Positions 1 through 6,136 of a DNA stretch of 7,492 nucleotides are shown here, in pieces. Source of the DNA: Betaproteobacteria bacterium (lineage in GTDB: Bacteria; Pseudomonadota; Gammaproteobacteria; Burkholderiales; Burkholderiaceae_E); the NCBI GenBank assembly GCA_009922405.1, contig RFVZ01000124.1:1-7492 (forward strand), given 5' to 3'. The translations under genes were made by a program, and so were the position numbers. Below the pieces are notes generated by a model. That model was not told the origin of the DNA. It made no database searches and saw only the letters and a program-made list of their open reading frames with translations. The stretch's first letter is position 1. Every line of letters starts with the position of its first letter.

Positions 1-693
1 ATCAAAGTCAATCGACTGATTTGGATGGAGGTGCGAGTCCAGCCTGTAATAGGTCGCCGTTGTTGAGTCAGCGACCAGGTACATCAGCTTGGAAAGGTAG
101 GTCTTGTAGGTCGCCGAAGTCGGGATCGTTGCCCCTTCTGCTGCGTACCCGGTCGTTGCACTGTAGGTTGAACCAACCGAAAGAAAATTGGCCGAGGTCG
201 AAGACGCTGTGGCGGAATCGGAGATCAGGTACCGCGTGCGGGTGGCTGGAGTCGTCACCGAGGTCAGAGCCGACGTGTAATAGGTCTGGGCGAGCACAGA
301 CGCAAAGGGTGCCGCGCCTGAGTACTTCGCACAAGTGTCTGCGCTGCCGCAAACACCGCCGACGCTGGTGATGCTCGAGAGCTTCACAGTGACGTTATAG
401 TAGGTCGTGGAACCTTTAGTCGTGACAACCTTGACCTCGGGAATCGTCAAAACGCTCGTTGTTGAATCGTAAGTGTCAAAGGCGGCGACCGATGATGGCT
501 TGGTGGTTGTGCCCGAAGACGTGGTCGACCCAACAACCGCGGTGACATTAGAGTAGTAGCGGTTGTCGCTGTACTTGACGACTGGCGCATTCAGCACGCC
601 TGTGGTGCTTGTCCAGGTATCCGCTGCCCACGCAGCGGTCGAACCCAACAGGCCCGCCAGAAAAGCAAACGCCGCACCTTTTGATTTAATCAT
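1..693 (-). CDS. Secreted Ser/Thr/Tyr-rich repeat protein, C-terminus cut by window edge
   Basis: The frame stays open from an ATG at 691-693 to the left edge, giving 231 residues with no stop, so the C-terminus lies outside the window. AGGA (plus-strand 701-704) lies 7 nt before the ATG. Residues 1-23 are a clear Sec signal peptide: lysines at 3 and 5, a hydrophobic core, and AWA before a probable cut ahead of Ala24-Asp25. The mature part is very rich in Thr, Ser, Ala and Tyr. Residues 25-61 and 73-112 are two copies of one unit: each starts with a 16-residue block (DT-aromatic-x-STT-x-VL-x-x-P-x-VK, 10 of 16 identical) followed by YY-x-NVT or YYNVT. A second motif, YL[I/V][S/A]DS, occurs at 155-160 and 205-210. 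Cys115 and Cys121 could form a small disulfide loop. I do not recognise the family. It probably acts in the periplasm, at the surface or outside the cell; no function is assigned. Confidence 0.75.
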   Translation of the reverse strand, partial: MIKSKGAAFAFLAGLLGSTAAWAADTWTSTTGVLNAPVVKYSDNRYYSNVTAVVGSTTSSGTTTKPSSVAAFDTYDSTTSVLTIPEVKVVTTKGSTTYYNVTVKLSSITSVGGVCGSADTCAKYSGAAPFASVLAQTYYTSALTSVTTPATRTRYLISDSATASSTSANFLSVGSTYSATTGYAAEGATIPTSATYKTYLSKLMYLVADSTTATYYRLDSHLHPNQSIDFD

Positions 694-700
694 TACTCTG

Positions 701-714
701 TCCTAACAGCTGTT
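701..714 (-). promoter_or_regulatory. Shine-Dalgarno site with an adjoining 10-bp palindrome
   Basis: On the minus strand AGGA (701-704) is the likely ribosome binding site for the secreted repeat protein that starts at 693. Directly upstream lies the perfect palindrome AACAGCTGTT (705-714). It could be an operator or a short RNA hairpin next to the ribosome site, but 10 bp is short enough to occur by chance. Confidence 0.35.
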
Positions 715-729
715 CGCAAGTTTTAATTC

Positions 730-741
730 GCCAAATTTGGC
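730..741. promoter_or_regulatory. 12-bp palindrome GCCAAATTTGGC, possible operator
   Basis: A perfect 12-bp inverted repeat lies between the divergent starts at 693 and 853. Its AT-rich centre and place upstream of both genes fit a dimeric repressor or activator site. No regulator gene is in the window and I cannot match it to a known operator, so the role is inference. Confidence 0.3.
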
Positions 742-761
742 TAACGACCGGTAAATTACAG

Positions 762-801
762 CCCTATGTCTAAAAGATCAACCCTGTATCTAAAGATCAG
801 A
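762..801. repeat. Two imperfect 20-bp tandem direct repeats
   Basis: CCCTATGTCTAAAAGATCAA (762-781) is followed directly by CCCTGTATCTAAAGATCAGA (782-801). With one base gap they match at most positions, including CCCT, TCTAAA and GATCA. The 20-bp period is close to two helical turns, so the copies would face the same side of DNA. The pair lies 52-91 bp upstream of the lipoprotein start, where an activator could bind. An in-frame ATG at 766 would put the repeats inside a coding region, but that start looks wrong (see the lipoprotein entry). Confidence 0.5.
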
Positions 802-852
802 TGTGGTAGTTTAGGCAGTCAGATTTCTATGGGCCTCTCAGGAATACCCCTC

Positions 853-1068
853 ATGCACCCGAAGCATCTTCTTAAGTTTCTTTCCCCTCTGGCACTAGCG
901 CTTTTATTGACTTCGTGCGGTGGCAGCAGCTCTCCCGAAACCACAGCCGTTAATTCTGCCGTGCCAAAAGCCGACCCGTTTTGGGATACATGGGTAACAC
1001 CTCAACCAGATAAAACACCGATGATCGAAGAAGGTAAAGAACTCGCCGATCCGTTCAAGACAGTATAG
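853..1068 (+). CDS. Small predicted lipoprotein, 71 residues
   Basis: Starting at ATG 853 the product is 71 residues with a classic lipoprotein signal peptide: His and Lys near the start, a Leu/Ala-rich core, then lipobox LTSC with the lipidated Cys at residue 22 followed by GGSSS. AGGAA (840-844) lies 8 nt before this ATG. In-frame ATGs at 766 and 829 are less likely: they would bury the signal peptide behind up to 29 extra residues and lack as good a ribosome site. The mature part is about 50 residues, with DPFWDTW and a closing DPFKTV, rich in Pro and charged residues, and has no recognised domain. Residue +2 is Gly, so sorting to the outer membrane is likely. The next gene is in the same frame 33 nt downstream, suggesting a bicistron. 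Function unknown. Confidence 0.6.
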   Translation: MHPKHLLKFLSPLALALLLTSCGGSSSPETTAVNSAVPKADPFWDTWVTPQPDKTPMIEEGKELADPFKTV

Positions 1069-1101
1069 ATTGTCGGGCCACTCCTGACTCGTGACCCGTT
1101 C

Positions 1102-1692
1102 TTGGCCCGCGCCAGCGCTCAATCGACCTTCGCCGCCATTGGATGGGTGTATTTTGCGGTCGCACTGCTCGGTCCCCAAGTCGCATTGAGTCATGAACAG
1201 CCAAAGAACCGACTAACAATTACCCGCGAAGACGCCCGATGCATCAATCTGGCGTTTTCGGTCGCTGCTCCACTTGTTCTTCACCCCATATTGGGCCCCA
1301 AGCAAACCTTTGACGCTTTTATCAATAAAGCGGCCGGCCTTTCACCCGAAGCCTTCCAAAAGGAATTGGAAAAGGCATTAACTGCGATTGAAAAAGGCGC
1401 CGCAATCAAAGGGCCTGACGAGCGCAAAATCCCTTTACGTAAATGGGTCTGGTCGGCACCATTGTTCTGGCAACAAAGCATTCAGCAGCAGCAAGCGTTA
1501 ATCATGGCGGGCGCTGGAAATACCGGCCACCCCGATCCAGTGGAATTCACCGCAACTGCGTGCGGTAAAAACCCGATCAGCCGATTACAGTTTGGTTTTA
1601 ATCCCAGCCTTTACCCTCTATTGGTCGAAGCCAGTCAATCCGATCGATTCTGGTTGACGGTTGATATCCCGACCGCCGTCGCTGACTTCTAA
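1102..1692 (+). CDS. Unrecognised exported protein, 196 residues
   Basis: This frame follows the lipoprotein in the same phase after its TAG stop. The best start is TTG 1102, which gives an Arg near the start, a hydrophobic run at about residues 10-29 and a possible signal peptidase site at ALS-H (30/31). No convincing Shine-Dalgarno sequence precedes it; CTG 1084 and GTG 1147 are alternatives, so the start is uncertain. The mature part has a helical, Lys/Glu-rich middle (about 68-105) with KELEKALTAIEKGA, a Trp-containing stretch (RKWVW, LFWQQS) with a Gln run near 124-131, and a C-terminus that looks beta-rich. Only two Cys remain, at 47 and 154, and could pair in the periplasm. I recognise no family. 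Coupled translation with the lipoprotein suggests that the two act together in the envelope. Confidence 0.6.
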   Translation: MARASAQSTFAAIGWVYFAVALLGPQVALSHEQPKNRLTITREDARCINLAFSVAAPLVLHPILGPKQTFDAFINKAAGLSPEAFQKELEKALTAIEKGAAIKGPDERKIPLRKWVWSAPLFWQQSIQQQQALIMAGAGNTGHPDPVEFTATACGKNPISRLQFGFNPSLYPLLVEASQSDRFWLTVDIPTAVADF

Positions 1693-1762
1693 GGACGCTG
1701 CGTTTGACCGTGCGCGGCCCCCTGCGCGCGGCACCTACCCTGCCCCCGAGATTCCACCACGC

Positions 1763-2326
1763 TCAGGTGGGAAGGACGAATCGGTCAATCGCCAGTCCTT
1801 CGAGAGCCCGACTCAAGCGCGCGCGCCCGAATCCTTCAACCAAGATGGCCTCTGGGCAATGTCGATCCAAGACCTTGATGAGCTGTGCCTGAACCGCCTT
1901 GCGCACGGCCTCGCCATCGCGTTGTCCTGGGTCGGGCACCCAGGCGATGTCGTCCCCACACAGGATCGTGTGTGCGTAGCCCGCATGGTGTGCGACTGCG
2001 GTCTCAATCAATCGATCATCACCAAAATAATAAAGGCTGTAAACCGCCGTCATCAAGGGTGCTGAATCGCAAATCACCCACTCATACCCGGCACGCTGGG
2101 CGTTGATCACGGCTTGTTCTTCCGCCTCTTGCTGTCGAGCTAATAATTGAAATTGTTCTTCGGCGTTGGGTGGCCGCCCCTCGACGGCGACCCACGCACG
2201 CAAGACCTCGGTGAAAGTGATACCCGGCAACGCGATGGCAACTGCCTGACAGAGTTGCGACTTGCCCGTGCACTCGGCGCCGAGCACCGCGATACGGCGA
2301 ACGCGACCGCCCACCTCAGCGCCCAT
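1763..2326 (-). CDS. NadR-like P-loop kinase, candidate thiamine kinase
   Basis: A 187-residue AAA-type ATPase resembling the ribosylnicotinamide kinase domain of NadR. The Walker A loop is GAECTGKS at residues 16-23. Next come a NadR-like FTEVLRAWV (38-46), a helix with EEQFQLLARQQEAEEQAV (56-73), a Walker B-like strand ending in Asp87 with SLYYFGD (97-103), and the lid signature DIAWVPDPGQRD (126-137), close to NadR's DxPWVxDGxR. The N-terminal adenylyltransferase domain of full NadR is absent, so this is a stand-alone kinase of about 20 kDa in the cytoplasm. It is the last gene of the riboswitch-led operon and its ATG overlaps the end of the transporter gene by 11 nt. In NadR-PnuC pairs the kinase traps nicotinamide riboside; here the TPP riboswitch suggests that it phosphorylates thiamine or a precursor instead. 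The fold assignment is firm; the substrate is inference. Confidence 0.82.
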   Translation of the reverse strand: MGAEVGGRVRRIAVLGAECTGKSQLCQAVAIALPGITFTEVLRAWVAVEGRPPNAEEQFQLLARQQEAEEQAVINAQRAGYEWVICDSAPLMTAVYSLYYFGDDRLIETAVAHHAGYAHTILCGDDIAWVPDPGQRDGEAVRKAVQAQLIKVLDRHCPEAILVEGFGRARLSRALEGLAIDRFVLPT

Positions 2327-2933
2327 CGACAGGACCGCCTATCAACACTTTCGACGACGAAGACGCCCGAAGCCACGTTCGATAACCAACTCCCGAAAGC
2401 ACGAACTGAACGGCATAAAGCGCCGTGGTCGCCCAGAGCGCCTGCCGCGCAAAGAGAATGACCGATAAAGAATTCACCAGGCCCCAAATCGACCAACAGA
2501 TGAGATAACGCCGAGCCATCAGACCCATTGCGAGCAGACTCAGAACAGTCACGGCGCCATCAAGCCAGGGGCTCTGGGCGCCCGCGTCCTGCATGACAAG
2601 GCCCCACAGCCCAATCAACACCAGGGCACCAACGCCCAGCAAAAATGCCCAGCGCGAGGGCAAAGCCTGAATGCCCGAGGCCTCAGACTGGGCTGGGCTC
2701 GCGAAACGCCAGCGCACGTAACCCCAAATCGAGGTCGCGGCAAAAACGCCCATCAATGTGGCCTGACCATACAGCGCGGCTTGCCACATGAGCCCCAGAT
2801 ACAGAACGCTTGATCCAAACCAGCAGACCCAGGTGGTCGGCCTTTGACGAAGCCCTAAAACGACCCCCGACAGACCGAGACCCGCAGCGGTCCACTCAAC
2901 GATCGGGCCACCCCACTCGCTCAGAAGGCCCAT
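2316..2933 (-). CDS. pnuC: PnuC-family transporter, PnuT-type for thiamine by context
   Basis: A 205-residue integral inner-membrane protein with about seven hydrophobic segments, the usual size and layout of PnuC. Family features include ALYGQATL (53-60) with SIWGYVRW (68-75), PWLDGAVTVLS (122-132), the basic MARR turn (139-142) and the Trp/Asn-bearing helix W147-x-x-W150-x-x-x-N154. PnuC proteins move vitamins by facilitated diffusion and depend on a kinase to trap the product; classic PnuC carries nicotinamide riboside, whereas relatives under TPP control are called PnuT and carry thiamine. The TPP riboswitch leader and the TonB receptor next door favour thiamine. The ATG overlaps the receptor's stop by 13 nt and has no clear ribosome site, pointing to translational coupling. 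The C-terminal tail overlaps the kinase gene. The family is secure; specificity rests on context. Confidence 0.93.
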   Translation of the reverse strand: MGLLSEWGGPIVEWTAAGLGLSGVVLGLRQRPTTWVCWFGSSVLYLGLMWQAALYGQATLMGVFAATSIWGYVRWRFASPAQSEASGIQALPSRWAFLLGVGALVLIGLWGLVMQDAGAQSPWLDGAVTVLSLLAMGLMARRYLICWSIWGLVNSLSVILFARQALWATTALYAVQFVLSGVGYRTWLRASSSSKVLIGGPVDGR

Positions 2934-5128
2934 GTTGCGCTGGCACGGACCGATCGGGAAGCACCTGGTGTCAGATAAGCATCGCCCAGAAATTCGCCCA
3001 CGTCACGCCAGTAACGTTGGTCAAACACATTCTCAAGCGTCAAACGATAGGTCCAGGATTGAGCCCCCCACTTGGGAACCCAACTAGCCCCCAAATCGAC
3101 CCGATGAAATGCGGGTGCGTACACGCTATTGTCTCGCGCAGCCGGCCGGCGGCCGGTATACAGCCAGGCCCCATTGAGCCGCAAACCCTCAGCACCCGGA
3201 ACCCGATACATCAAGAACGCACTGCTTCTAAACTTTGGCGTATTCACCGCCTCTCTACCCTCGAGGAGTGGGTTGCCAGTGCCATCGGTTGAGGAATGCA
3301 TGAGCGTCGCTGAAACCTGTCCTTCCAGTCGCGGCGTCAACACACGGGTCGCACCCAATTCAAGGCCCAATCGAGACTCCGTCCCGCGCTGCACGAAACT
3401 GCCTGGCGCCTGATCAAGTCCCTGATCATCGCGAAAATCATAAGGGCGCCGTCCACGGAACGCGGCAATTGAAGCCGCGCTCTGTGTATCCAGAATCAGT
3501 CGGGCACCGGCTTCAACCGATTGCATCCGGCGCGCGGGGAGCACCTCGCCGTTATTGGCTGCGCCCAGTGGGGCTCGCTGCCCCGCCGCGAGATCTTCTC
3601 GGTAGCTCAAGTAAGTGACCGCTTGCGGCGTGATTCTCCGCTGTAGGGCAATTGAAGGAAGCACCCGATAGAGCGTGGTGCTCGCGCGCGGAACCGGGCT
3701 GTAGAACGGGAAGGACGCTTCAGAAAGATCCTCGTGCTGAACCCAGCGAGCCTGCCCAGCCAGCGACCAGTCCTGACTTAAATCCATACGATCAGAAACG
3801 ACAGCACTGGTTTGGCGGATCAGCGAATCAAACACAGGCGTGCCGGTGGCATTACTCGGGCCACCAAACCAGGTCCGAGAGATCGCATTACCGGTATCCA
3901 CAAAACCCTGATCAGTTGCATCAAAAACATAGTCGGGCATCCGGGTCTGACGCTGAGTTAACGACACCCCGAGCCCAACGGCATGACGCAGGCCAAGCCA
4001 TTGGACCTCACGCGCACCGCGAATTTCCGCGAAGGCGGTCTGGCGAGTCTCGTTCAGACTCCGAAAATCGTAAAGCGTGAACCCCCCGTCTGGACAAAAG
4101 TAGGCCCCCGCCGCAGTCCCGAAAGCGGCCGAACATCCATACGGAAAACTACTACGGTCATCCGTCTCCACACGATGGATCGAAGCAGTGGACGTCAGCT
4201 TCCAGCCACTGTCGAGCCTTTGATCAAGTCGAGCCATCGCAAAGGTCGACGCAAACGTCGTCGGGCGCGACCACGAAGAGAGGCCCAGAACGGTCCTCGG
4301 CGTGATGGGTGGCAACACCTTGCCACCAAGCAACTGGCTGCCTGGTTGCGTGATCTGCTCGCGACGCTGGACCTCAAAATCGACCTCGAGCGAGCTATTT
4401 GGCGCCAGTACCCGATCAATCGCGAGTGCAAGGAGTTGGCTCTCCCCATTGGCACCACGAGCGTCTGGGCGCAACCTGTCGACCGATGCGTTCAGGCGCC
4501 ACCCCCCTGAAGCGGATCGCTGGCCCCAGTCCAGGGTCGATCCGACACTACTGCGACTCGACACGCGCAAACCGGCCTCGCGAATGTCGTCCGGGCGTTT
4601 GGTCAACAGGTTGATCAACCCAGCGCTTGTCCCAATTCCAGCCCACGCCCCGGCGGGGCCCCGCACCACTTCAACCCCGCGCTTGTTGTCGAGGGCGAGT
4701 GGCGACTCGCCAACCACGGGTACCCCATTGACCCGGTATCCGAAGATTGGATCGACTGGAAATCCGCGGACCTGGAAGTTTTCGGTGTAACCCAGCGGGC
4801 TGTAATTCGCGTCGACCGATGCATCAAACCGCAAGACGTCCGCCAACCTCTGGCTACCCGACTCGCGAATCAGCCGTTCACCAAGCACGGTCGATGAGAC
4901 CGGCTGGGTCAGCCAGTCGTCACCGAGCAGGCTCGACAACGCGCTAGCCGGACGGGCCGGCAAAGCTGCCTCCGACTTTCCCTGGATCAGAACACCCGGT
5001 AGTGGAGTGGTCTGAGCCCGCGCCGTGAACGGGGTCGAAACCAAGCCGATCAGCGCCAAGGTGGTGGTCGCGACGTAGCACCGAGCGCTGTGTCCGGCGT
5101 TTCGTGATGGGAAATTTAAACGCTTCAT
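2921..5128 (-). CDS. TonB-dependent outer-membrane receptor, probable thiamine importer
   Basis: A 735-residue TonB-dependent receptor. ATG 5126-5128 is chosen because GAGGA lies 4 nt upstream and it opens directly into a signal peptide: MKRLNF, hydrophobic TTTLALIGLV (21-30), cleavage after ARA (36-38). A longer reading from TTG 5236 would start inside the riboswitch and is rejected. The plug domain spans about 75-178, with RLADVLRFD (94-102), FQVRGFPVD (118-126) and the typical GVEVVRGPAGAWAG (151-164) then LINLLTKRP. The rest is a 22-strand-type barrel ending in LENVFDQRYWRDVGEFLG and a final aromatic SATWAF, as expected for BAM-targeted porins. It resembles siderophore receptors in sequence, but the TPP riboswitch and the PnuC-family gene that follows indicate thiamine or a related compound. 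It needs TonB-ExbB-ExbD, not encoded here. First gene of the three-gene operon. Confidence 0.95.
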   Translation of the reverse strand: MKRLNFPSRNAGHSARCYVATTTLALIGLVSTPFTARAQTTPLPGVLIQGKSEAALPARPASALSSLLGDDWLTQPVSSTVLGERLIRESGSQRLADVLRFDASVDANYSPLGYTENFQVRGFPVDPIFGYRVNGVPVVGESPLALDNKRGVEVVRGPAGAWAGIGTSAGLINLLTKRPDDIREAGLRVSSRSSVGSTLDWGQRSASGGWRLNASVDRLRPDARGANGESQLLALAIDRVLAPNSSLEVDFEVQRREQITQPGSQLLGGKVLPPITPRTVLGLSSWSRPTTFASTFAMARLDQRLDSGWKLTSTASIHRVETDDRSSFPYGCSAAFGTAAGAYFCPDGGFTLYDFRSLNETRQTAFAEIRGAREVQWLGLRHAVGLGVSLTQRQTRMPDYVFDATDQGFVDTGNAISRTWFGGPSNATGTPVFDSLIRQTSAVVSDRMDLSQDWSLAGQARWVQHEDLSEASFPFYSPVPRASTTLYRVLPSIALQRRITPQAVTYLSYREDLAAGQRAPLGAANNGEVLPARRMQSVEAGARLILDTQSAASIAAFRGRRPYDFRDDQGLDQAPGSFVQRGTESRLGLELGATRVLTPRLEGQVSATLMHSSTDGTGNPLLEGREAVNTPKFRSSAFLMYRVPGAEGLRLNGAWLYTGRRPAARDNSVYAPAFHRVDLGASWVPKWGAQSWTYRLTLENVFDQRYWRDVGEFLGDAYLTPGASRSVRASATWAF

Positions 5129-5130
5129 TC

Positions 5131-5166
5131 GGTCCTCATTCAGCGCAGAAAGCGGCGAATAAGACC
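5131..5166 (-). promoter_or_regulatory. Hairpin that hides the receptor's Shine-Dalgarno site
   Basis: In the leader RNA, GGTCTTATTC (5166-5157) can pair with GAATGAGGACC (5141-5131): GGTC with GACC, then T with G and T with A, one bulged G, then ATTC with GAAT, around a 15-nt loop. The GAGGA ribosome site of the TonB receptor lies within the 3' arm. No U-tract follows any nearby hairpin. Together this suggests that the riboswitch controls translation initiation rather than transcription termination. The pairing is read directly; the regulatory role is inferred. Confidence 0.55.
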
Positions 5167-5197
5167 ATCGGGGGCAGGAGCCCTTTGAAGGTCGTTC

Positions 5198-5326
5198 GAC
5201 GCTTCCCTGCGCAAGTCTTAACTCGATCAGGTTCAAAGGGTTTTTCTCACCCGCCCATTCGTTTGAATGGGTTCGATCAGCAGGTCAGTGACCAGCTTCT
5301 CGACGCTTCGGGACCCCTAGCGATGC
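5198..5326 (-). promoter_or_regulatory. TPP riboswitch (THI element)
   Basis: The minus strand carries the conserved THI core ACCCTTTGAACCTGATC (5241-5225) then GAGTTAAGACTTG and CGCAGGGA, matching the consensus in order and spacing. Reading 5' to 3': P1 CGCT with AGCG (5322-5319 and 5203-5200); P2 GGGGT (5317-5313) with ACCC; P3 CCCG (5312-5309) with CGGG (5253-5250); J3-2 TGAGA (GTGAGA here, usually CTGAGA); P4 CCTG with CAGG; P5 CGAG with CTTG, closing loop TTAAGA. The aptamer is about 123 nt because P3 carries two extra hairpins (5273-5303 and 5254-5271). Binding of thiamine pyrophosphate should switch off the receptor-transporter-kinase operon. Its 5' edge is about 25 nt after the stop codon of the lactonase gene. 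Confidence 0.95.
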
Positions 5327-5346
5327 GGCCTTACGATAACACTAAA

Positions 5347-6132
5347 TCAAACGACCGGCTCGGTCAGCGACACAATCTCCAAGCCTTCGGGCCCCGCGGC
5401 CCGGTAGAGCGATCGGGTTACCGGGTCATGTCCAGCGATGATGTGATCCGGGGACTCCGCCAATTCTTCGACGAGTTCATACGCGCTCAGCATCTCTCCG
5501 GTATCAGCCACAATCGGGTAAGGCGAACGCCTGCGCAGGTTTTCAAGGTAATGCGAGGCGTCAGACGCAAGAACGATCCAGCCGCGTTTGGTATGAACAC
5601 GCACGATCTGAAGACCACGCGTATGCCCGCCCACCCAATGAACGGTAATGCCAGGCCGCAACTCAAAGGCACCATCATGGAACGCGACCCGTTCCTGAAA
5701 ATTGGCGTAAACCAGATCGCAGACGTCCGCGGGGTCGTAGGCGTGGCGCATAAACGCGTGGCGCATTTCCTTTCCCGTCGCGAAGATCATCTCCCGTTCT
5801 TGCAGATGAAACGACGTCTTAAGTAGTTTGCGGGTGTTCCCCGCGTGGTCGTAGTGCGCGTGCGTGATCACCGTCTCGCGAATGTCGTCCAGTTGAATGC
5901 CGGCCGACTGCAGCGACTCAATTGGGCACCGCAAAAAAGTCCGCTTGCGCGCGCGCGCAGCCGCCTCACTGAAGCCGGTATCGACCAGGATGGTTTCATC
6001 GCCCGAGCGCAGAAACCAGACGAAATAGTCCATCGAGGTCGCACCATCATGCAGGTCATGGGCGATGAAATTCTCGAGACGCCGCCGCTGCACGGTGGCA
6101 TAACGCATAGCGTAGGCGTCCCACGTCTTCAT
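5347..6132 (-). CDS. Metallo-beta-lactamase-fold lactonase, AHL-lactonase type
   Basis: A 261-residue cytoplasmic hydrolase of the metallo-beta-lactamase fold. The dinuclear metal site is complete: HxHxDH at His91, His93, Asp95 and His96, then His170 (GGHTRG), Asp191 and His235 (AGHDP). Tyr194 after Asp191 (DASHY) matches the catalytic tyrosine spacing of the AiiA lactonase, and the length fits that family. These enzymes open lactone rings, including N-acyl-homoserine lactones. The start is ATG 6132, 4 nt after the stop of the oxidoreductase gene with GGAG just upstream; a longer frame to 6261 only overlaps that gene. Being third in an operon with a decarboxylase-family protein and a hydroxyacid dehydrogenase, it may hydrolyse a catabolic lactone rather than quench quorum signals. 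The fold is sure, the substrate is not. Confidence 0.9.
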   Translation of the reverse strand: MKTWDAYAMRYATVQRRRLENFIAHDLHDGATSMDYFVWFLRSGDETILVDTGFSEAAARARKRTFLRCPIESLQSAGIQLDDIRETVITHAHYDHAGNTRKLLKTSFHLQEREMIFATGKEMRHAFMRHAYDPADVCDLVYANFQERVAFHDGAFELRPGITVHWVGGHTRGLQIVRVHTKRGWIVLASDASHYLENLRRRSPYPIVADTGEMLSAYELVEELAESPDHIIAGHDPVTRSLYRAAGPEGLEIVSLTEPVV

Positions 6133-6136
6133 CGAA

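Noticed and set aside
766..852. Lipoprotein start at ATG 766 or 829
   Set aside because: Both place the lipoprotein signal peptide behind extra residues; the region holds direct repeats and looks regulatory.
1693..1762. GC-rich inverted repeat between the convergent genes as an intrinsic terminator
   Set aside because: GTGCGCG can pair only imperfectly with CGCGCGGCAC and there is no T-tract on either strand, so it is not supported as a terminator.
1763..2933. Reading the transporter and kinase as a nicotinamide riboside salvage pair
   Set aside because: Homology alone permits it, but the TPP riboswitch and continuous gene overlaps make a thiamine role more likely; it is kept only as the alternative.
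3983..4790. Long plus-strand open frames (3983-4510, 4302-4790)
   Set aside because: They are antisense to the TonB receptor barrel, rich in Arg and Pro as expected from the opposite strand of GC-rich coding DNA, and show no domain.
5129..5236. N-terminal 36-residue extension of the TonB receptor from TTG 5236
   Set aside because: The start lies inside the TPP riboswitch core, and the ATG at 5128 has both a ribosome site and a signal peptide directly behind it.
5104..5826. 240-codon plus-strand open frame over the riboswitch and lactonase
   Set aside because: It runs antisense through a structured RNA and a metal-site-bearing gene, with no recognisable domain.
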